A program made the translations under genes and the position numbers. Under the pieces are notes generated by a model. That model worked only from the letters and a program-made list of their open reading frames with translations. It did not search any database and was not told the DNA's origin. From contig CALFIX010000018.1 of the NCBI GenBank assembly GCA_937877515.1, positions 44,477 through 108,476 on the forward strand: a stretch of DNA of 64,000 nt. The letters are read 5' to 3'. This document shows positions 25,672 to 35,281 of the stretch, piece by piece. Position 1 is the first letter of the stretch; each line of letters begins with the position of its first letter. The stretch is from an uncultured Treponema sp. (GTDB lineage: Bacteria; Spirochaetota; Spirochaetia; Treponematales; Treponemataceae).

Positions 25672-25806
25672 AATTAGAGATTACTTGTATTTTTAAATTT
25701 CTTACTATTTTCACAAAGTTTTATTAAATTCTTAACATTTTAAGCTTTTTTATAAAAAATTATGTGGAATAAGTACTATAATATGATATAATTAGGTTCA
25801 ATTATT

Positions 25807-27903
25807 ATGGAAAAGAAAACTGGTGTAGTGGTCCCGCTTAGCGCTCTTTACACAAAAGAATGCCCGGCGGTTGGTGATTTTCTGGCTCTCAAAGACTTTG
25901 CTTTATGGTGTTCTAAAGCAAATTTGAGTATTATTCAACTTTTACCTGTAAATGACACAGGAACACATTCTTCACCCTATTCAGGGCTTTCTGCATTTGC
26001 ATTGCACCCCCTTTACATAAGACTAGAAGCCTTGCCAGAATTTGAAGAAGCTCTTAAAGATAAAACATTTTCAAGTGCATATAAATCCTTTATAAAAGAA
26101 TGTAAATACAAACCTCGCTTTGACTATGGCAAAATAACTCAAGAAAAAACAAAACTCCTGCACCTCATTTTCACAGCAATGGAAAAACGAGGTACAAAAA
26201 AATCAACTAAAACAGGTGCTGCAAAGTCTCAAAGCCAGAAAGATGCAGAAAAAGAAGAAAAAACACAATCAAAAGCTCCGACACAAGAAGAACTTACAAA
26301 AACAATGGACAGCTTTGTAAGCGAAAACCCCTGGGTTATAGAATATGCTGTCTTTAAAAACTTAAAAGATGCAGCCATGCAAGCTTCATGGAAAAGCTGG
26401 GACGAAAACCTAAAGACATTAAACCGCGAGCAAATAAACCTCAGATGGAAAAACAGGGCACTTGCCTCTAGTCACTACTTCTTTGTCTGGTGCCAAATGC
26501 GTGCAGCAGAACAATTTGCAGAAAGTGCCTCTTACGCAAGAAGTCTTGGAATTGCATTAAAAGGTGACATTCCTATTTTAATGAACGAAGACAGTGCTGA
26601 CTGCTGGACGCACCCGGAATTCTTTACTCAGGAAATGCGTGCTGGAAGTCCTCCAGACGGAGAAAATCCTGTTGGACAGAACTGGGGCTTTCCTACATAC
26701 AACTGGGAAAATCTTTCTAAAGACAACTACTCATGGTGGAAAACAAGAGTAAAAACAGCTTCTCAATATTACGATGCATTTCGCATAGACCACATTTTGG
26801 GCTTTTTTAGAATTTGGGCTGTTCCGGAAAAAGATACAACTGCATACCTTGGCCATACAGTTCCATGCGAAACTTTTACTAGAGAAAAAATAAACAGTCT
26901 AGGCTTTGATGATGGCCGCATTCGCTGGCTTAGTAAACCTCACATTCCTACCCGCCTCATAGAAGACATTACATGGAACCACGAAGAAGCCGTTGCTTTC
27001 CTAGAAAAAGTTTGCACCCGCTTAGGAAACGAAGAACTCTGGCTTTTTAAAGACGAAATACAAAGTGACGGAGAACTTTATAACATACATTTTTGCGACG
27101 ATGAAGAAAAAAACAAAAGAGTACAGGAAGCCCTTGTAAACAAATGGAGAGACAAATCTTTAATAGAACTTTCCAAAGATAATTTTATTTTTGTTTATAG
27201 ATATGCAGAGTCCACTGCATGGAAAACACTTTCCTGGGAAGAACAGCAAAAACTTTCAGGACTTTTTAATGAACTTTCCGGCAGGGAAGAACAGCTTTGG
27301 AAAGAACAGGCATTAAGCGTACTTAGTCCAATCACAAAAGAAACAAACATGACAGCTTGTGCAGAAGATTTAGGGGTAAACCTAAAAGTCATGCCTGAAG
27401 TTCTAAAAGAATTAAATATTCTTTCGCTAAAAGTTATTAGATGGACAAGAGAATGGGACAAGGAAAGTCAGCCCTACTTAAGTTTTAATTCTTACCCGGA
27501 GCTTAGCGTTGCAACTACAAGCGTTCATGACTCTTCTACTCTACGCCAATGGTGGAACGAAGAAAAACAAAGTGTAGAACAGTTTATAAATGCCGCAAAA
27601 GAAGCTGGCGTAAGCTTTGAAGAAGGTGAAGCTTATAAAGAGTTTACGGCTACCTCTGCAGAAAAAGTTCTTACCGCCTGCAGTGCTTCTAACAGTGCAT
27701 ACCTTATAACACCTTTGCAAGACTATTTATATCTTAACCCAAAATACTACTTAGAAAATTCTCAAGATGAACGCATTAATGTTCCAGGCAGCGTAAACAA
27801 TTTTAACTGGACATATAGAATTCCTGTAAGCATAGAAGAACTTTCTAAGGACGAAGAACTTATAAACAAAATAAAAACTTTAGTAGAAAAACATAACCGT
27901 TAA
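25807..27903 (+). CDS. malQ: 4-alpha-glucanotransferase (amylomaltase, GH77)
   Basis: A 698-aa amylomaltase that transfers glucan chains between maltodextrins. The N-terminal VVVPLSALYTKECPAVGDF and LLPVNDTGTHSSPYSG blocks, the nucleophile Asp328 in AFRIDHILGFFR and the acid/base region ACAEDLGVN are present. Residues about 127-165 form a Lys/Gln/Glu-rich low-complexity insert (KKSTKTGAAKSQSQK), which splits the usual fold and is probably a surface loop. TATAAT boxes lie just upstream; no strong Shine-Dalgarno is seen. It is followed after 17 nt by a GH13 gene. Confidence 0.92.
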   Translation: MEKKTGVVVPLSALYTKECPAVGDFLALKDFALWCSKANLSIIQLLPVNDTGTHSSPYSGLSAFALHPLYIRLEALPEFEEALKDKTFSSAYKSFIKECKYKPRFDYGKITQEKTKLLHLIFTAMEKRGTKKSTKTGAAKSQSQKDAEKEEKTQSKAPTQEELTKTMDSFVSENPWVIEYAVFKNLKDAAMQASWKSWDENLKTLNREQINLRWKNRALASSHYFFVWCQMRAAEQFAESASYARSLGIALKGDIPILMNEDSADCWTHPEFFTQEMRAGSPPDGENPVGQNWGFPTYNWENLSKDNYSWWKTRVKTASQYYDAFRIDHILGFFRIWAVPEKDTTAYLGHTVPCETFTREKINSLGFDDGRIRWLSKPHIPTRLIEDITWNHEEAVAFLEKVCTRLGNEELWLFKDEIQSDGELYNIHFCDDEEKNKRVQEALVNKWRDKSLIELSKDNFIFVYRYAESTAWKTLSWEEQQKLSGLFNELSGREEQLWKEQALSVLSPITKETNMTACAEDLGVNLKVMPEVLKELNILSLKVIRWTREWDKESQPYLSFNSYPELSVATTSVHDSSTLRQWWNEEKQSVEQFINAAKEAGVSFEEGEAYKEFTATSAEKVLTACSASNSAYLITPLQDYLYLNPKYYLENSQDERINVPGSVNNFNWTYRIPVSIEELSKDEELINKIKTLVEKHNR

Positions 27904-27920
27904 AACAAACGGAGGAGAAA

Positions 27921-30900
27921 ATGAAAACATCTTATAATGAATTTCACATTTCGCGTTCTGTTCGCGACGCTTGCAAATTTGACTCAAGTCTCTACGCTTC
28001 AAGCGGAAATGTAATTTTTGCAAATTTAAAAGCTGTATTGGCATTTCAAGAAAAACTAAATGCCCTTTTTGACAAAAGAGGAGAAAAAGAAAAAAGAGTA
28101 AGCGCAGGAAGCATTAATGCAATGGGTCTCATAGATGAAATTTTTCACTATGTCTGCATGCTGTTCAGAAGAGATAAAGCTCCTAAAGCATTTACAAATC
28201 TTCTCGAAGACCTTGATACATATTTTGGAAAAGACACAATCGATAAACTTCTTTTACAGTTTATGGACGAGTTTCCTCCGACTGCTGTTTATCAGAAAAA
28301 ACTTACAAACGAAGATTATCTTTTTCAGACCTGCTATGACGAAGGAACAAAACTCCAGCGTTCTAACCGTGAACAGGTTTTGGAGGAGATGATTCTTCTT
28401 CACCTTGCAAACGAAAATCCTGCCTTCCATCCTTTTGCAATTTTGTTTGACGACACAAAGCTTTCTAAAAATCCGCTCTACATAAAGACATGGAACCAGA
28501 TAAAGGCATACTTTAAAACTCAGCCTGTATTCGGACCTAAAAACAATGACCTTATCAACATGCTGAAAGAGCCTGTTGTTGCAAGCCCTACATCATTAAA
28601 AGGCCAGCTGGACTATATCCGTCAGTTCTGGGGAGACTTACTTGGTGAATGGTTACGCCGCCTCTTAGAAGGAATTGACACTTTAAGCGAAGAAGAAAAG
28701 GCTGCATGGCACCCGTCTAACGGAGGCGATGCCGAGATGATGCCGCCTGACTACAATTCACTTTTAAAAGAATACGAACGCTTTAGTCCTGACCGGGAAT
28801 GGATGCCAAAGGTTGTACTTATGGCAAAGACAGTCCTTGTATGGCTTTATCAGCTTTCAAAAAAATACAATCGCGAAATTACACGCCTGGATCAGATTCC
28901 GGATGAAGAATTAGACCTCCTGCGTGATGAAGGCTTTACCGGTCTTTGGCTCATCGGTCTTTGGGAAAGAAGTTATGCTTCAAAACGCATTAAGCAGATA
29001 AACGGAAACCCTGAAGCCGCGGCAAGTGCTTACTCACTTATGGACTACGACATTGCATGGAACTTAGGCGGATGGGACGCTCTTGACAACCTGCGCCGCC
29101 GCTGCTGGGCAAGAGGAATTAGACTAGCAAGTGACATGGTTCCAAACCACACAGGTATGGACGGAAAGTGGGTTATTGAACATCCAGATCGTTTTGTTCA
29201 CACAAAAGAATGTCCGTTTAACTACAGTTTTAACGGAGAAAACTTAAGTCAGGACTCTAGAGTTTCCGTTTACCTAGATGACAACTATTACAATAAAACT
29301 GACTGTGCAGTTTGTTTTAAACGTGTAGATAATGCTACAGGAGACGTTACATACATTTATCACGGAAACGACGGTACCGGAATGCCATGGAATGACACTG
29401 CCCAGATTGACTTCCTGAATCCGGAAGCTCGTGAAGCGGTTATTCAAAAGATTATGCATGTTGCAAGAAACTTCCCGATTATTCGTTTTGACGCAGCAAT
29501 GGTTCTTGCTAAAAAGCACATTCGCCGTTTGTGGTACCCGGAACCAGGACACGGAGGAGACATTGCAAGCCGCAGCCGCTGGGCTCTTACCAACGAAGAA
29601 TTTGAAGCGAAGATTCCAAATGAATTCTGGAGGGAAGTCGTTGACCGCTGTGCCGAGGAGATGCCGGACACCCTCCTGCTTGCAGAAGCATTCTGGATGA
29701 TGGAAGGATACTTTACGCGTACTCTTGGAATGCATCGTGTATACAACTCTGCATTCATGAACATGCTCAAGAAAGAAGAAAATCAAAAGTATCGCGACAC
29801 AGTAAAAAACACAATAAAATTTGACCCTCAGATTTTAAAGCGATACGTAAACTTTATGAATAACCCAGACGAAGAAACAGCAGTTGCCCAGTTTGGTCGT
29901 GGCGACAAGTACTTTGGTGTCTGTACGCTTATGGTTACCATGCCGGGGCTTCCTATGTTTGGTCACGGACAGCTTGAAGGCTTTGAAGAAAAGTACGGCA
30001 TGGAATACACACGTGCATATCGCGATGAAAGGGTTGACCAGGAGCTTTATGACAGACACTGGAGAGACATTTTCCCTCTTATGCACAAGAGATATCTCTT
30101 TGCAGGAGTTGATAACTTCCTCTTCTATGACGTTTGGTCAAATGGCAGCGTAAACGAAAATATCTTTGCTTATTCAAACGGTGTTAACGGAGAAAACACA
30201 ATAGTCTTCTACAACAACAAGTATGACAGAGCTGACGGCTGGATAAAGCAAAGCTGTGAATATGCTGTAAAAACAGGAAGCGGCGATGATGACAAAAAGA
30301 TGGTAAGCCGCACTTTGTCTCAGGGCTTAAGTCTTACCGGAGGATTTAATAAATTTGTAATCTTCCGCGAACACAAAAGCGGCCTCTGGTATGTTCGCCA
30401 CAGTGACGACATAATAAATAACGGAATGTATGTTGCGTTAAATGGTTTTGAGTATCAGGTTTACCTTGATGTACACGAAGTTACAGATGATAAAGACGGA
30501 AAGTACAGTCACCTTTGCGAAACTCTAAACGGAAGCGGTGTTCAGGACTTAGACGTTGCCTGGCAGGAATGGAAGTACAAGGAACTTTATTCTTCTCTCG
30601 CTTCATTCCTTACACCAGAGTTCTTTGACAATGCAAAGCTTTTATTTACGCCTCACAATGTATTAAAGGCAAATAAAATTACACCATTAACTCCAGAAGA
30701 ATTCTTTAACATTGTAAAAGAAAAGGCTCTTTCTTATTACGAAAAAGAAACTCAATTTGCATTAGAAGAATCTGACAGTAGAGATTCAGAAGAAAAAGTT
30801 TCTAAATCTAAGACGCAAAAAGAAGCTCGCATTAGCGAAAAAGCTAACACATCTTCTAAGGAGCAGCGTTTCACAGCATTTACAAAACAAATAGAGTATC

Positions 30901-31631
30901 TGTACGAAACAATAAACTCTGCTTTAGGAGCAGAAACCTCCGGCAGCAGTTCTGCATTTAAAGCTGATTTTGACACTCTTATTTATGACGGAATGCAGGA
31001 ACACAAAAATGCTGCAGAAATCTTAACGGTATTTGCTTCAGTTTCTTCCGCAGGCAGCGAAAACTGTCTTAAGTGGGGATACGCAAGAAAACTAACGGAG
31101 TTTGCTCAAAAAGCCGGCCTTGACACCAGTGAAATGAGCAACACACTAAAAAAGCTTTTTATCTGCATGAAGATAAGAGACTTAAATTTTGGTGCTTCCG
31201 GAAAATCCAAGTCAACTTACGAAGTAGCAAACCTTCTTGTAACAGGAGAATATGCAAATCTTCTTTCCGGTGCTCACGAATACGGTGGAGTTCAATGGTT
31301 TAACAAAGAAATAATTGAGTCAACACTTTGGTTTGGCTTTGCCGGAGTCGTAATGTATAGCCCACGCATTTTACGCGAACACATTTACAGACTTTACAGA
31401 ACACTTAACGCAGCTAAAGAAAGCTCAGAATATCAGTGTGAAAAATTTACAGATACTGTAAAACCTGCAAAGCCAAGCAAACTTGCAGCTTCCAGTGGTA
31501 AAAAATCAGCAGAAAAGAAGACTGTTGCTAAAAAGACGAGTCCTAAAGATGAAACTAAAAAGGCAGCAAAATCTTCAACAAAGACCACTAAAAAAGTCGC
31601 AAAAGATTCAAAGAGTTCAAAACAGAAATAA
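27921..31631 (+). CDS. large GH13 alpha-amylase-family enzyme
   Basis: A 1236-aa protein. The first 300 residues are not recognised. The GH13 barrel follows, with GFTGLWLIGLWERS, MVPNHTGMDG, the nucleophile in IIRFDAAMV, the acid/base in LLLAEAFWMM, and an NNPDEE stretch in place of the usual NHD. The C-terminus from about 1190 is a Lys/Ala/Thr-rich tail (KKTVAKKTSPKDE). There is no signal peptide, so it acts in the cytoplasm, with MalQ, on glycogen or maltodextrin. GGAGG precedes the ATG. Exact specificity is unknown. Its last 44 nt overlap thrC on the other strand. Confidence 0.82.
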   Translation: MKTSYNEFHISRSVRDACKFDSSLYASSGNVIFANLKAVLAFQEKLNALFDKRGEKEKRVSAGSINAMGLIDEIFHYVCMLFRRDKAPKAFTNLLEDLDTYFGKDTIDKLLLQFMDEFPPTAVYQKKLTNEDYLFQTCYDEGTKLQRSNREQVLEEMILLHLANENPAFHPFAILFDDTKLSKNPLYIKTWNQIKAYFKTQPVFGPKNNDLINMLKEPVVASPTSLKGQLDYIRQFWGDLLGEWLRRLLEGIDTLSEEEKAAWHPSNGGDAEMMPPDYNSLLKEYERFSPDREWMPKVVLMAKTVLVWLYQLSKKYNREITRLDQIPDEELDLLRDEGFTGLWLIGLWERSYASKRIKQINGNPEAAASAYSLMDYDIAWNLGGWDALDNLRRRCWARGIRLASDMVPNHTGMDGKWVIEHPDRFVHTKECPFNYSFNGENLSQDSRVSVYLDDNYYNKTDCAVCFKRVDNATGDVTYIYHGNDGTGMPWNDTAQIDFLNPEAREAVIQKIMHVARNFPIIRFDAAMVLAKKHIRRLWYPEPGHGGDIASRSRWALTNEEFEAKIPNEFWREVVDRCAEEMPDTLLLAEAFWMMEGYFTRTLGMHRVYNSAFMNMLKKEENQKYRDTVKNTIKFDPQILKRYVNFMNNPDEETAVAQFGRGDKYFGVCTLMVTMPGLPMFGHGQLEGFEEKYGMEYTRAYRDERVDQELYDRHWRDIFPLMHKRYLFAGVDNFLFYDVWSNGSVNENIFAYSNGVNGENTIVFYNNKYDRADGWIKQSCEYAVKTGSGDDDKKMVSRTLSQGLSLTGGFNKFVIFREHKSGLWYVRHSDDIINNGMYVALNGFEYQVYLDVHEVTDDKDGKYSHLCETLNGSGVQDLDVAWQEWKYKELYSSLASFLTPEFFDNAKLLFTPHNVLKANKITPLTPEEFFNIVKEKALSYYEKETQFALEESDSRDSEEKVSKSKTQKEARISEKANTSSKEQRFTAFTKQIEYLYETINSALGAETSGSSSAFKADFDTLIYDGMQEHKNAAEILTVFASVSSAGSENCLKWGYARKLTEFAQKAGLDTSEMSNTLKKLFICMKIRDLNFGASGKSKSTYEVANLLVTGEYANLLSGAHEYGGVQWFNKEIIESTLWFGFAGVVMYSPRILREHIYRLYRTLNAAKESSEYQCEKFTDTVKPAKPSKLAASSGKKSAEKKTVAKKTSPKDETKKAAKSSTKTTKKVAKDSKSSKQK

Positions 31632-32919
31632 GTGACTCTATATCTTCTGGTGCTATAGCCTTTCGCCCTAAAGTGACTGGCTTAAATGCACCAGAAAGTT
31701 TAGAGTCTAACTCCAGAACTTCGCCTGTATTGTGTTTAACAAAATCTTTATCCAATGCAGGAGAAGTTCTGGAAATCAAAACTACAGAGCCGTCATCCCG
31801 CTTTGTGGTTTCCTTACGCATAAGGGCAGCTGCATACGCACTTGCAAGATCCTTATCTGCAAACACGTTATACTTTACAAACAATTCTTTACAAGCATTA
31901 TCAACATCTTCATTTTTCAATTCTGCAGGATAAACAAAACTTTTTAAAATAAGAGAGTTTACCTTAAACACATGCTCTAAACGTTCTATATTTGAAGGCT
32001 CGGACGGGTCAGTTGCATTTCTATCATTTAAGGGAACTATACTGTCCGGCACAACACAGTTGCCCATTGTATCCCGTAATAATTCAGGAGAAGAAGGAAC
32101 AATAAAACCGTTAACAGGAAGAGCAAGTCGCCAGCCATACAAGCCGGAAACTAAAGTACCGTAATTTCCGGCACCCAATGCATAGTACATGTCACCTGTG
32201 ACCAGCTTTTTCAAGTGCGAAAAAGCATAGGTGTAAAAGAAAGCTTGTGGTAAAAGACGTCCGATATTAGCAGTATTTGCAACTGTCAGATGATATTTTT
32301 CTACAAGACTCCTCTCGCTAAAAATTTTTCTAACCAGATTATGACAGTCTTCTACGGTTCCATCTACTTCTATGGGGTAAATGTTTCCGCCATTCCATAC
32401 AAAATCTTCTTCTTCTAAACTGCGAAGTTTTCCTTTTGGAGCAACTAAAACACTTTTTAATAAATGTTTACCGCGCAAAGCCTTTGCCATGCAGGCTCCA
32501 AGTTCGCCAGAAGTTGCATCCAGCAAAATTGACTTTTCGCCGTCCATTGTAAGAATGGTTTCCAAAACAGAAGCAAGGTACGAAACTCCATAATCCTTAA
32601 ATGTACCTGTTGGACCATTATAAAGTTCCATTAAAAAAAGATTATCATCAAGCTTTTTTAAAACAGGGTCAATCGGGAAAGCTTTAGAAGCTATAGTCTC
32701 GCAAATAATGGGGCTGAATTCTTTATTTATCAAAGCAGAAGTAAGGGAACCGGCAAGGCTTGCAAAAGAAGTATTTTCGTCTGCATACAAAATCCAGCGA
32801 CGCAAATCTTCTGAGTTATCGGAAGGAACATATAGTCCTCCATCACAAGGCATACAGTCTAAAACAGCCTGCTTAAAACTTACTTCATGTGTATTGTCTC
32901 GAGTACTTACAAAACGCAT
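31588..32919 (-). CDS. thrC: threonine synthase
   Basis: A 443-aa PLP enzyme turning O-phosphohomoserine into threonine. The N-terminal RFVSTRDNTHEVSFKQAVLDCMPCDGGLYVP block is typical of the class II (E. coli-like) enzyme, and the PLP lysine is in NGPTGTFKDYGVS near residue 106. I start it at 32919, where CGGAGAATTT precedes the ATG; the nine codons upstream are not typical. Its 3' end overlaps the convergent GH13 gene by 44 nt. Confidence 0.91.
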   Translation of the reverse strand: MRFVSTRDNTHEVSFKQAVLDCMPCDGGLYVPSDNSEDLRRWILYADENTSFASLAGSLTSALINKEFSPIICETIASKAFPIDPVLKKLDDNLFLMELYNGPTGTFKDYGVSYLASVLETILTMDGEKSILLDATSGELGACMAKALRGKHLLKSVLVAPKGKLRSLEEEDFVWNGGNIYPIEVDGTVEDCHNLVRKIFSERSLVEKYHLTVANTANIGRLLPQAFFYTYAFSHLKKLVTGDMYYALGAGNYGTLVSGLYGWRLALPVNGFIVPSSPELLRDTMGNCVVPDSIVPLNDRNATDPSEPSNIERLEHVFKVNSLILKSFVYPAELKNEDVDNACKELFVKYNVFADKDLASAYAAALMRKETTKRDDGSVVLISRTSPALDKDFVKHNTGEVLELDSKLSGAFKPVTLGRKAIAPEDIESLISVLNSLNLLRLF

Positions 32920-32958
32920 AAATTCTCCGTATTCATATTTTAACACGAAGACTGCATA

Positions 32959-32987
32959 TTGTGCAAACCATGCTAATTGTTTAAAGT
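32959..32987 (+). promoter_or_regulatory. promoter of the DUF456 gene
   Basis: TTGTGC (32959-32964), 17 bp, TAAAGT (32982-32987), then 7 nt to the ATG at 32995. Confidence 0.55.
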
Positions 32988-32994
32988 TTTAGAC

Positions 32995-33483
32995 ATGACA
33001 ACTTTAGATATTGTAATGATTATTGTTGGTTCTCTTTGTCTTTTAATTGGTGTTATAGGCTGCATAATTCCTGGTTTACCTGGCACTCCTCTTTGTTGGG
33101 CAGGACTATTATGCTCTTTTTTTGCTCCAAAAAGTTCAACAGACTGGGTTTTGCTTATAGTAACGACTCTTGTAACAATCATTGTAGAAATATTAAATAA
33201 CTTTGTTCCCTCACTTTTTACAAATAAAGCCGGAGGAAGTAAAGCAGGCTCAATAGGAAGTACGATAGGAGTTTTTGCAGGTCTTTTTACAGGAAATATT
33301 CTTGGAATTTTATTGGGGCCATTTTTAGGAGCATTATGCGGAGAACTCATTCATGACCATTCAAACTTTACCAGAGCATTAAAAAGTGCATCATGGGCTT
33401 TTTTAGGCTTTATAACCGGTTCAGGACTCAGACTTATAACCGCAGCAGTATTTATAGTGCTCTTTATAAAATCATTCATTTAA
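32995..33483 (+). CDS. DUF456 family membrane protein
   Basis: A 162-aa integral membrane protein with about four to five hydrophobic, glycine-rich helices (IVGSLCLLIGVIGCIIPGLPGTPLCW, GTFVGLFTG-like repeats). These are the features of DUF456, of unknown function. The start at 32995 is chosen because a promoter ends 7 nt before it and family similarity starts there; an earlier in-frame ATG at 32977 lies within the promoter. Confidence 0.82.
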   Translation: MTTLDIVMIIVGSLCLLIGVIGCIIPGLPGTPLCWAGLLCSFFAPKSSTDWVLLIVTTLVTIIVEILNNFVPSLFTNKAGGSKAGSIGSTIGVFAGLFTGNILGILLGPFLGALCGELIHDHSNFTRALKSASWAFLGFITGSGLRLITAAVFIVLFIKSFI

Positions 33484-33491
33484 TATATAAT
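33463..33491 (+). promoter_or_regulatory. promoter of the XPB-like helicase operon
   Basis: TTTATA (33463-33468), 17 bp, TATAAT (33486-33491), then 8 nt to the ATG at 33500. The -35 is weak, the -10 is perfect. Confidence 0.55.
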
Positions 33492-33499
33492 GCTCTCTT

Positions 33500-35281
33500 A
33501 TGCTAAGAAGTGATAATCCTTTAATAGTGCAATCAGACAGAACACTCCTTTTAGACGTTCATGCTCCGCGTGCAGAAGAATGCAGGAACGCTCTTATTCC
33601 TTTTGCAGAACTTCAGAGTTCCCCTGAACACTTACACACATATAGACTTTCACCTCTTTCTTTATGGAATGCAACAAGTGCAGGTTTTAATGCAGAAGAA
33701 GCTCTTAAAGTTCTAAAAGAATATGCCCGCTACGACATTCCTCAGGCTGTCGGCATTTGGGTAAAAGAGACAGCAGAAAAATTTGGAAAGCTCAGACTTA
33801 TACAGGCGCCTTCTCATTTTACAGAAGACGGAAAAGAAGAGCCGTATTTGTACTTAGTAAGTTCATCGCCTTATGTCTACAAAGAAATTTCTGCAAATCC
33901 TCAAATAAAAAAACTTTTATCAGTCTGTGAATGTCAAAACGCAGAAAACACAACCGAAGAAGAAAAAAAATATTGTTTTAGCTTACCGTTAACAGACAGG
34001 GGAACAGTAAAGCAAACCCTTTTGCAATATGGCTGGCCGGTAAAAGATGACGTTCCCCTTAAAGACGGTGAGCCATTAGAAATTAGTTTAAGAGAGACCT
34101 CTCTAAGTGGGAAACCTTTTAAAGTTAGAGATTATCAAAAAGCTTCGGCAGATGCACTCATTGGCGACAAAGGACCTGGAACAGGATTTGGCACAATTGT
34201 GCTCCCATGCGGGGCAGGCAAAACAATTGTCGGCATGGAAATAATGAGTCGACTGAAAACAAACACTTTAATTGTTACAACAAATATTTCTGCAGTACAC
34301 CAATGGATGGAAGAGCTTTTAGATAAAACAAATCTTACAGAAAACGAAATTGCAGAATACACTGGTGAAAACAAACAGATAAAACCTGTAACTGTTGCAA
34401 CTTACCAGGTACTTACATGGAGGCCAAACAAGACTGGTCCCTATCCTCACTTTGATCTTTTTAGAAAAAACAACTGGGGACTCATAATTTACGACGAAGT
34501 TCACATGCTTCCCGCCCCAGTATTCCGCATTGCTGCAGAAATACAGGCCATACGAAGAGTTGGACTAACGGCAACACTTGTAAGGGAAGACGGTTACGAA
34601 GGCCATGTATTCAGTCTTGTAGGTCCCAAACGTTATGATGTTCCATGGAAAGAATTGGAAAGAGACAAATGGATTAGCACGGCAGAATGTATAGAGGTAA
34701 GGCTAAATTTACCAGAAGAAAAAAAGATTGATTATGCCGTGGCAGAACAGAGAGCAAAGCACAGACTTGCAAGTGAAAACCCTCTGAAGGAAAGAATTGT
34801 AAAAGAGCTTGTTGAAAAATTTTCAGAAGACAAAATTTTAATTATCGGGCAATACATTCAACAACTGAATGGCATTGCAAAAATGTTAAACGCCCCAATA
34901 ATAACTGGCAAAACTCCAAACTCTGAAAGAGACAAACTATATGCAAGCCTTAAGAACGGAGATATAAATGTACTTGTAGTAAGTAAAGTTGCAAACTTTG
35001 CCATAGACCTTCCAGATGCCAGTATGGCAATCCAAGTAAGCGGAACTTTTGGAAGCAGACAAGAAGAAGCTCAGAGGCTGGGAAGAATTTTACGGCCAAA
35101 AGAAAAGACTTCAAGATTTTTTACGCTCATTACCCGCAATACTGTAGAAGAAGACTTTGGTTCCAACCGTCAAAAATTTCTTGCAGAACAAGGATACACT
35201 TATAAAATTATTCGCTATGAAAATAAAGAAAGTTTTGGACTTCTAGATGAACAAAATTGCATTTCTGGAGAAACCTTATGA
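33500..35281 (+). CDS. XPB/Rad25-like superfamily 2 DNA helicase
   Basis: A 593-aa SF2 helicase. The N-terminal 200 residues resemble the XPB damage-recognition-type region. Walker A LPCGAGKT is at 235-242, the DEVH box at 332-335, and the XPB-specific RED triplet at about 362-364 (LVREDGYEG). The second RecA domain ends with the QEEAQRLGRILRPK motif VI. XPB homologues unwind DNA 3'-5' in repair and transcription; bacterial copies are scattered. The stop overlaps the next gene by 4 nt (ATGA), so the two act together. Confidence 0.88.
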   Translation: MLRSDNPLIVQSDRTLLLDVHAPRAEECRNALIPFAELQSSPEHLHTYRLSPLSLWNATSAGFNAEEALKVLKEYARYDIPQAVGIWVKETAEKFGKLRLIQAPSHFTEDGKEEPYLYLVSSSPYVYKEISANPQIKKLLSVCECQNAENTTEEEKKYCFSLPLTDRGTVKQTLLQYGWPVKDDVPLKDGEPLEISLRETSLSGKPFKVRDYQKASADALIGDKGPGTGFGTIVLPCGAGKTIVGMEIMSRLKTNTLIVTTNISAVHQWMEELLDKTNLTENEIAEYTGENKQIKPVTVATYQVLTWRPNKTGPYPHFDLFRKNNWGLIIYDEVHMLPAPVFRIAAEIQAIRRVGLTATLVREDGYEGHVFSLVGPKRYDVPWKELERDKWISTAECIEVRLNLPEEKKIDYAVAEQRAKHRLASENPLKERIVKELVEKFSEDKILIIGQYIQQLNGIAKMLNAPIITGKTPNSERDKLYASLKNGDINVLVVSKVANFAIDLPDASMAIQVSGTFGSRQEEAQRLGRILRPKEKTSRFFTLITRNTVEEDFGSNRQKFLAEQGYTYKIIRYENKESFGLLDEQNCISGETL

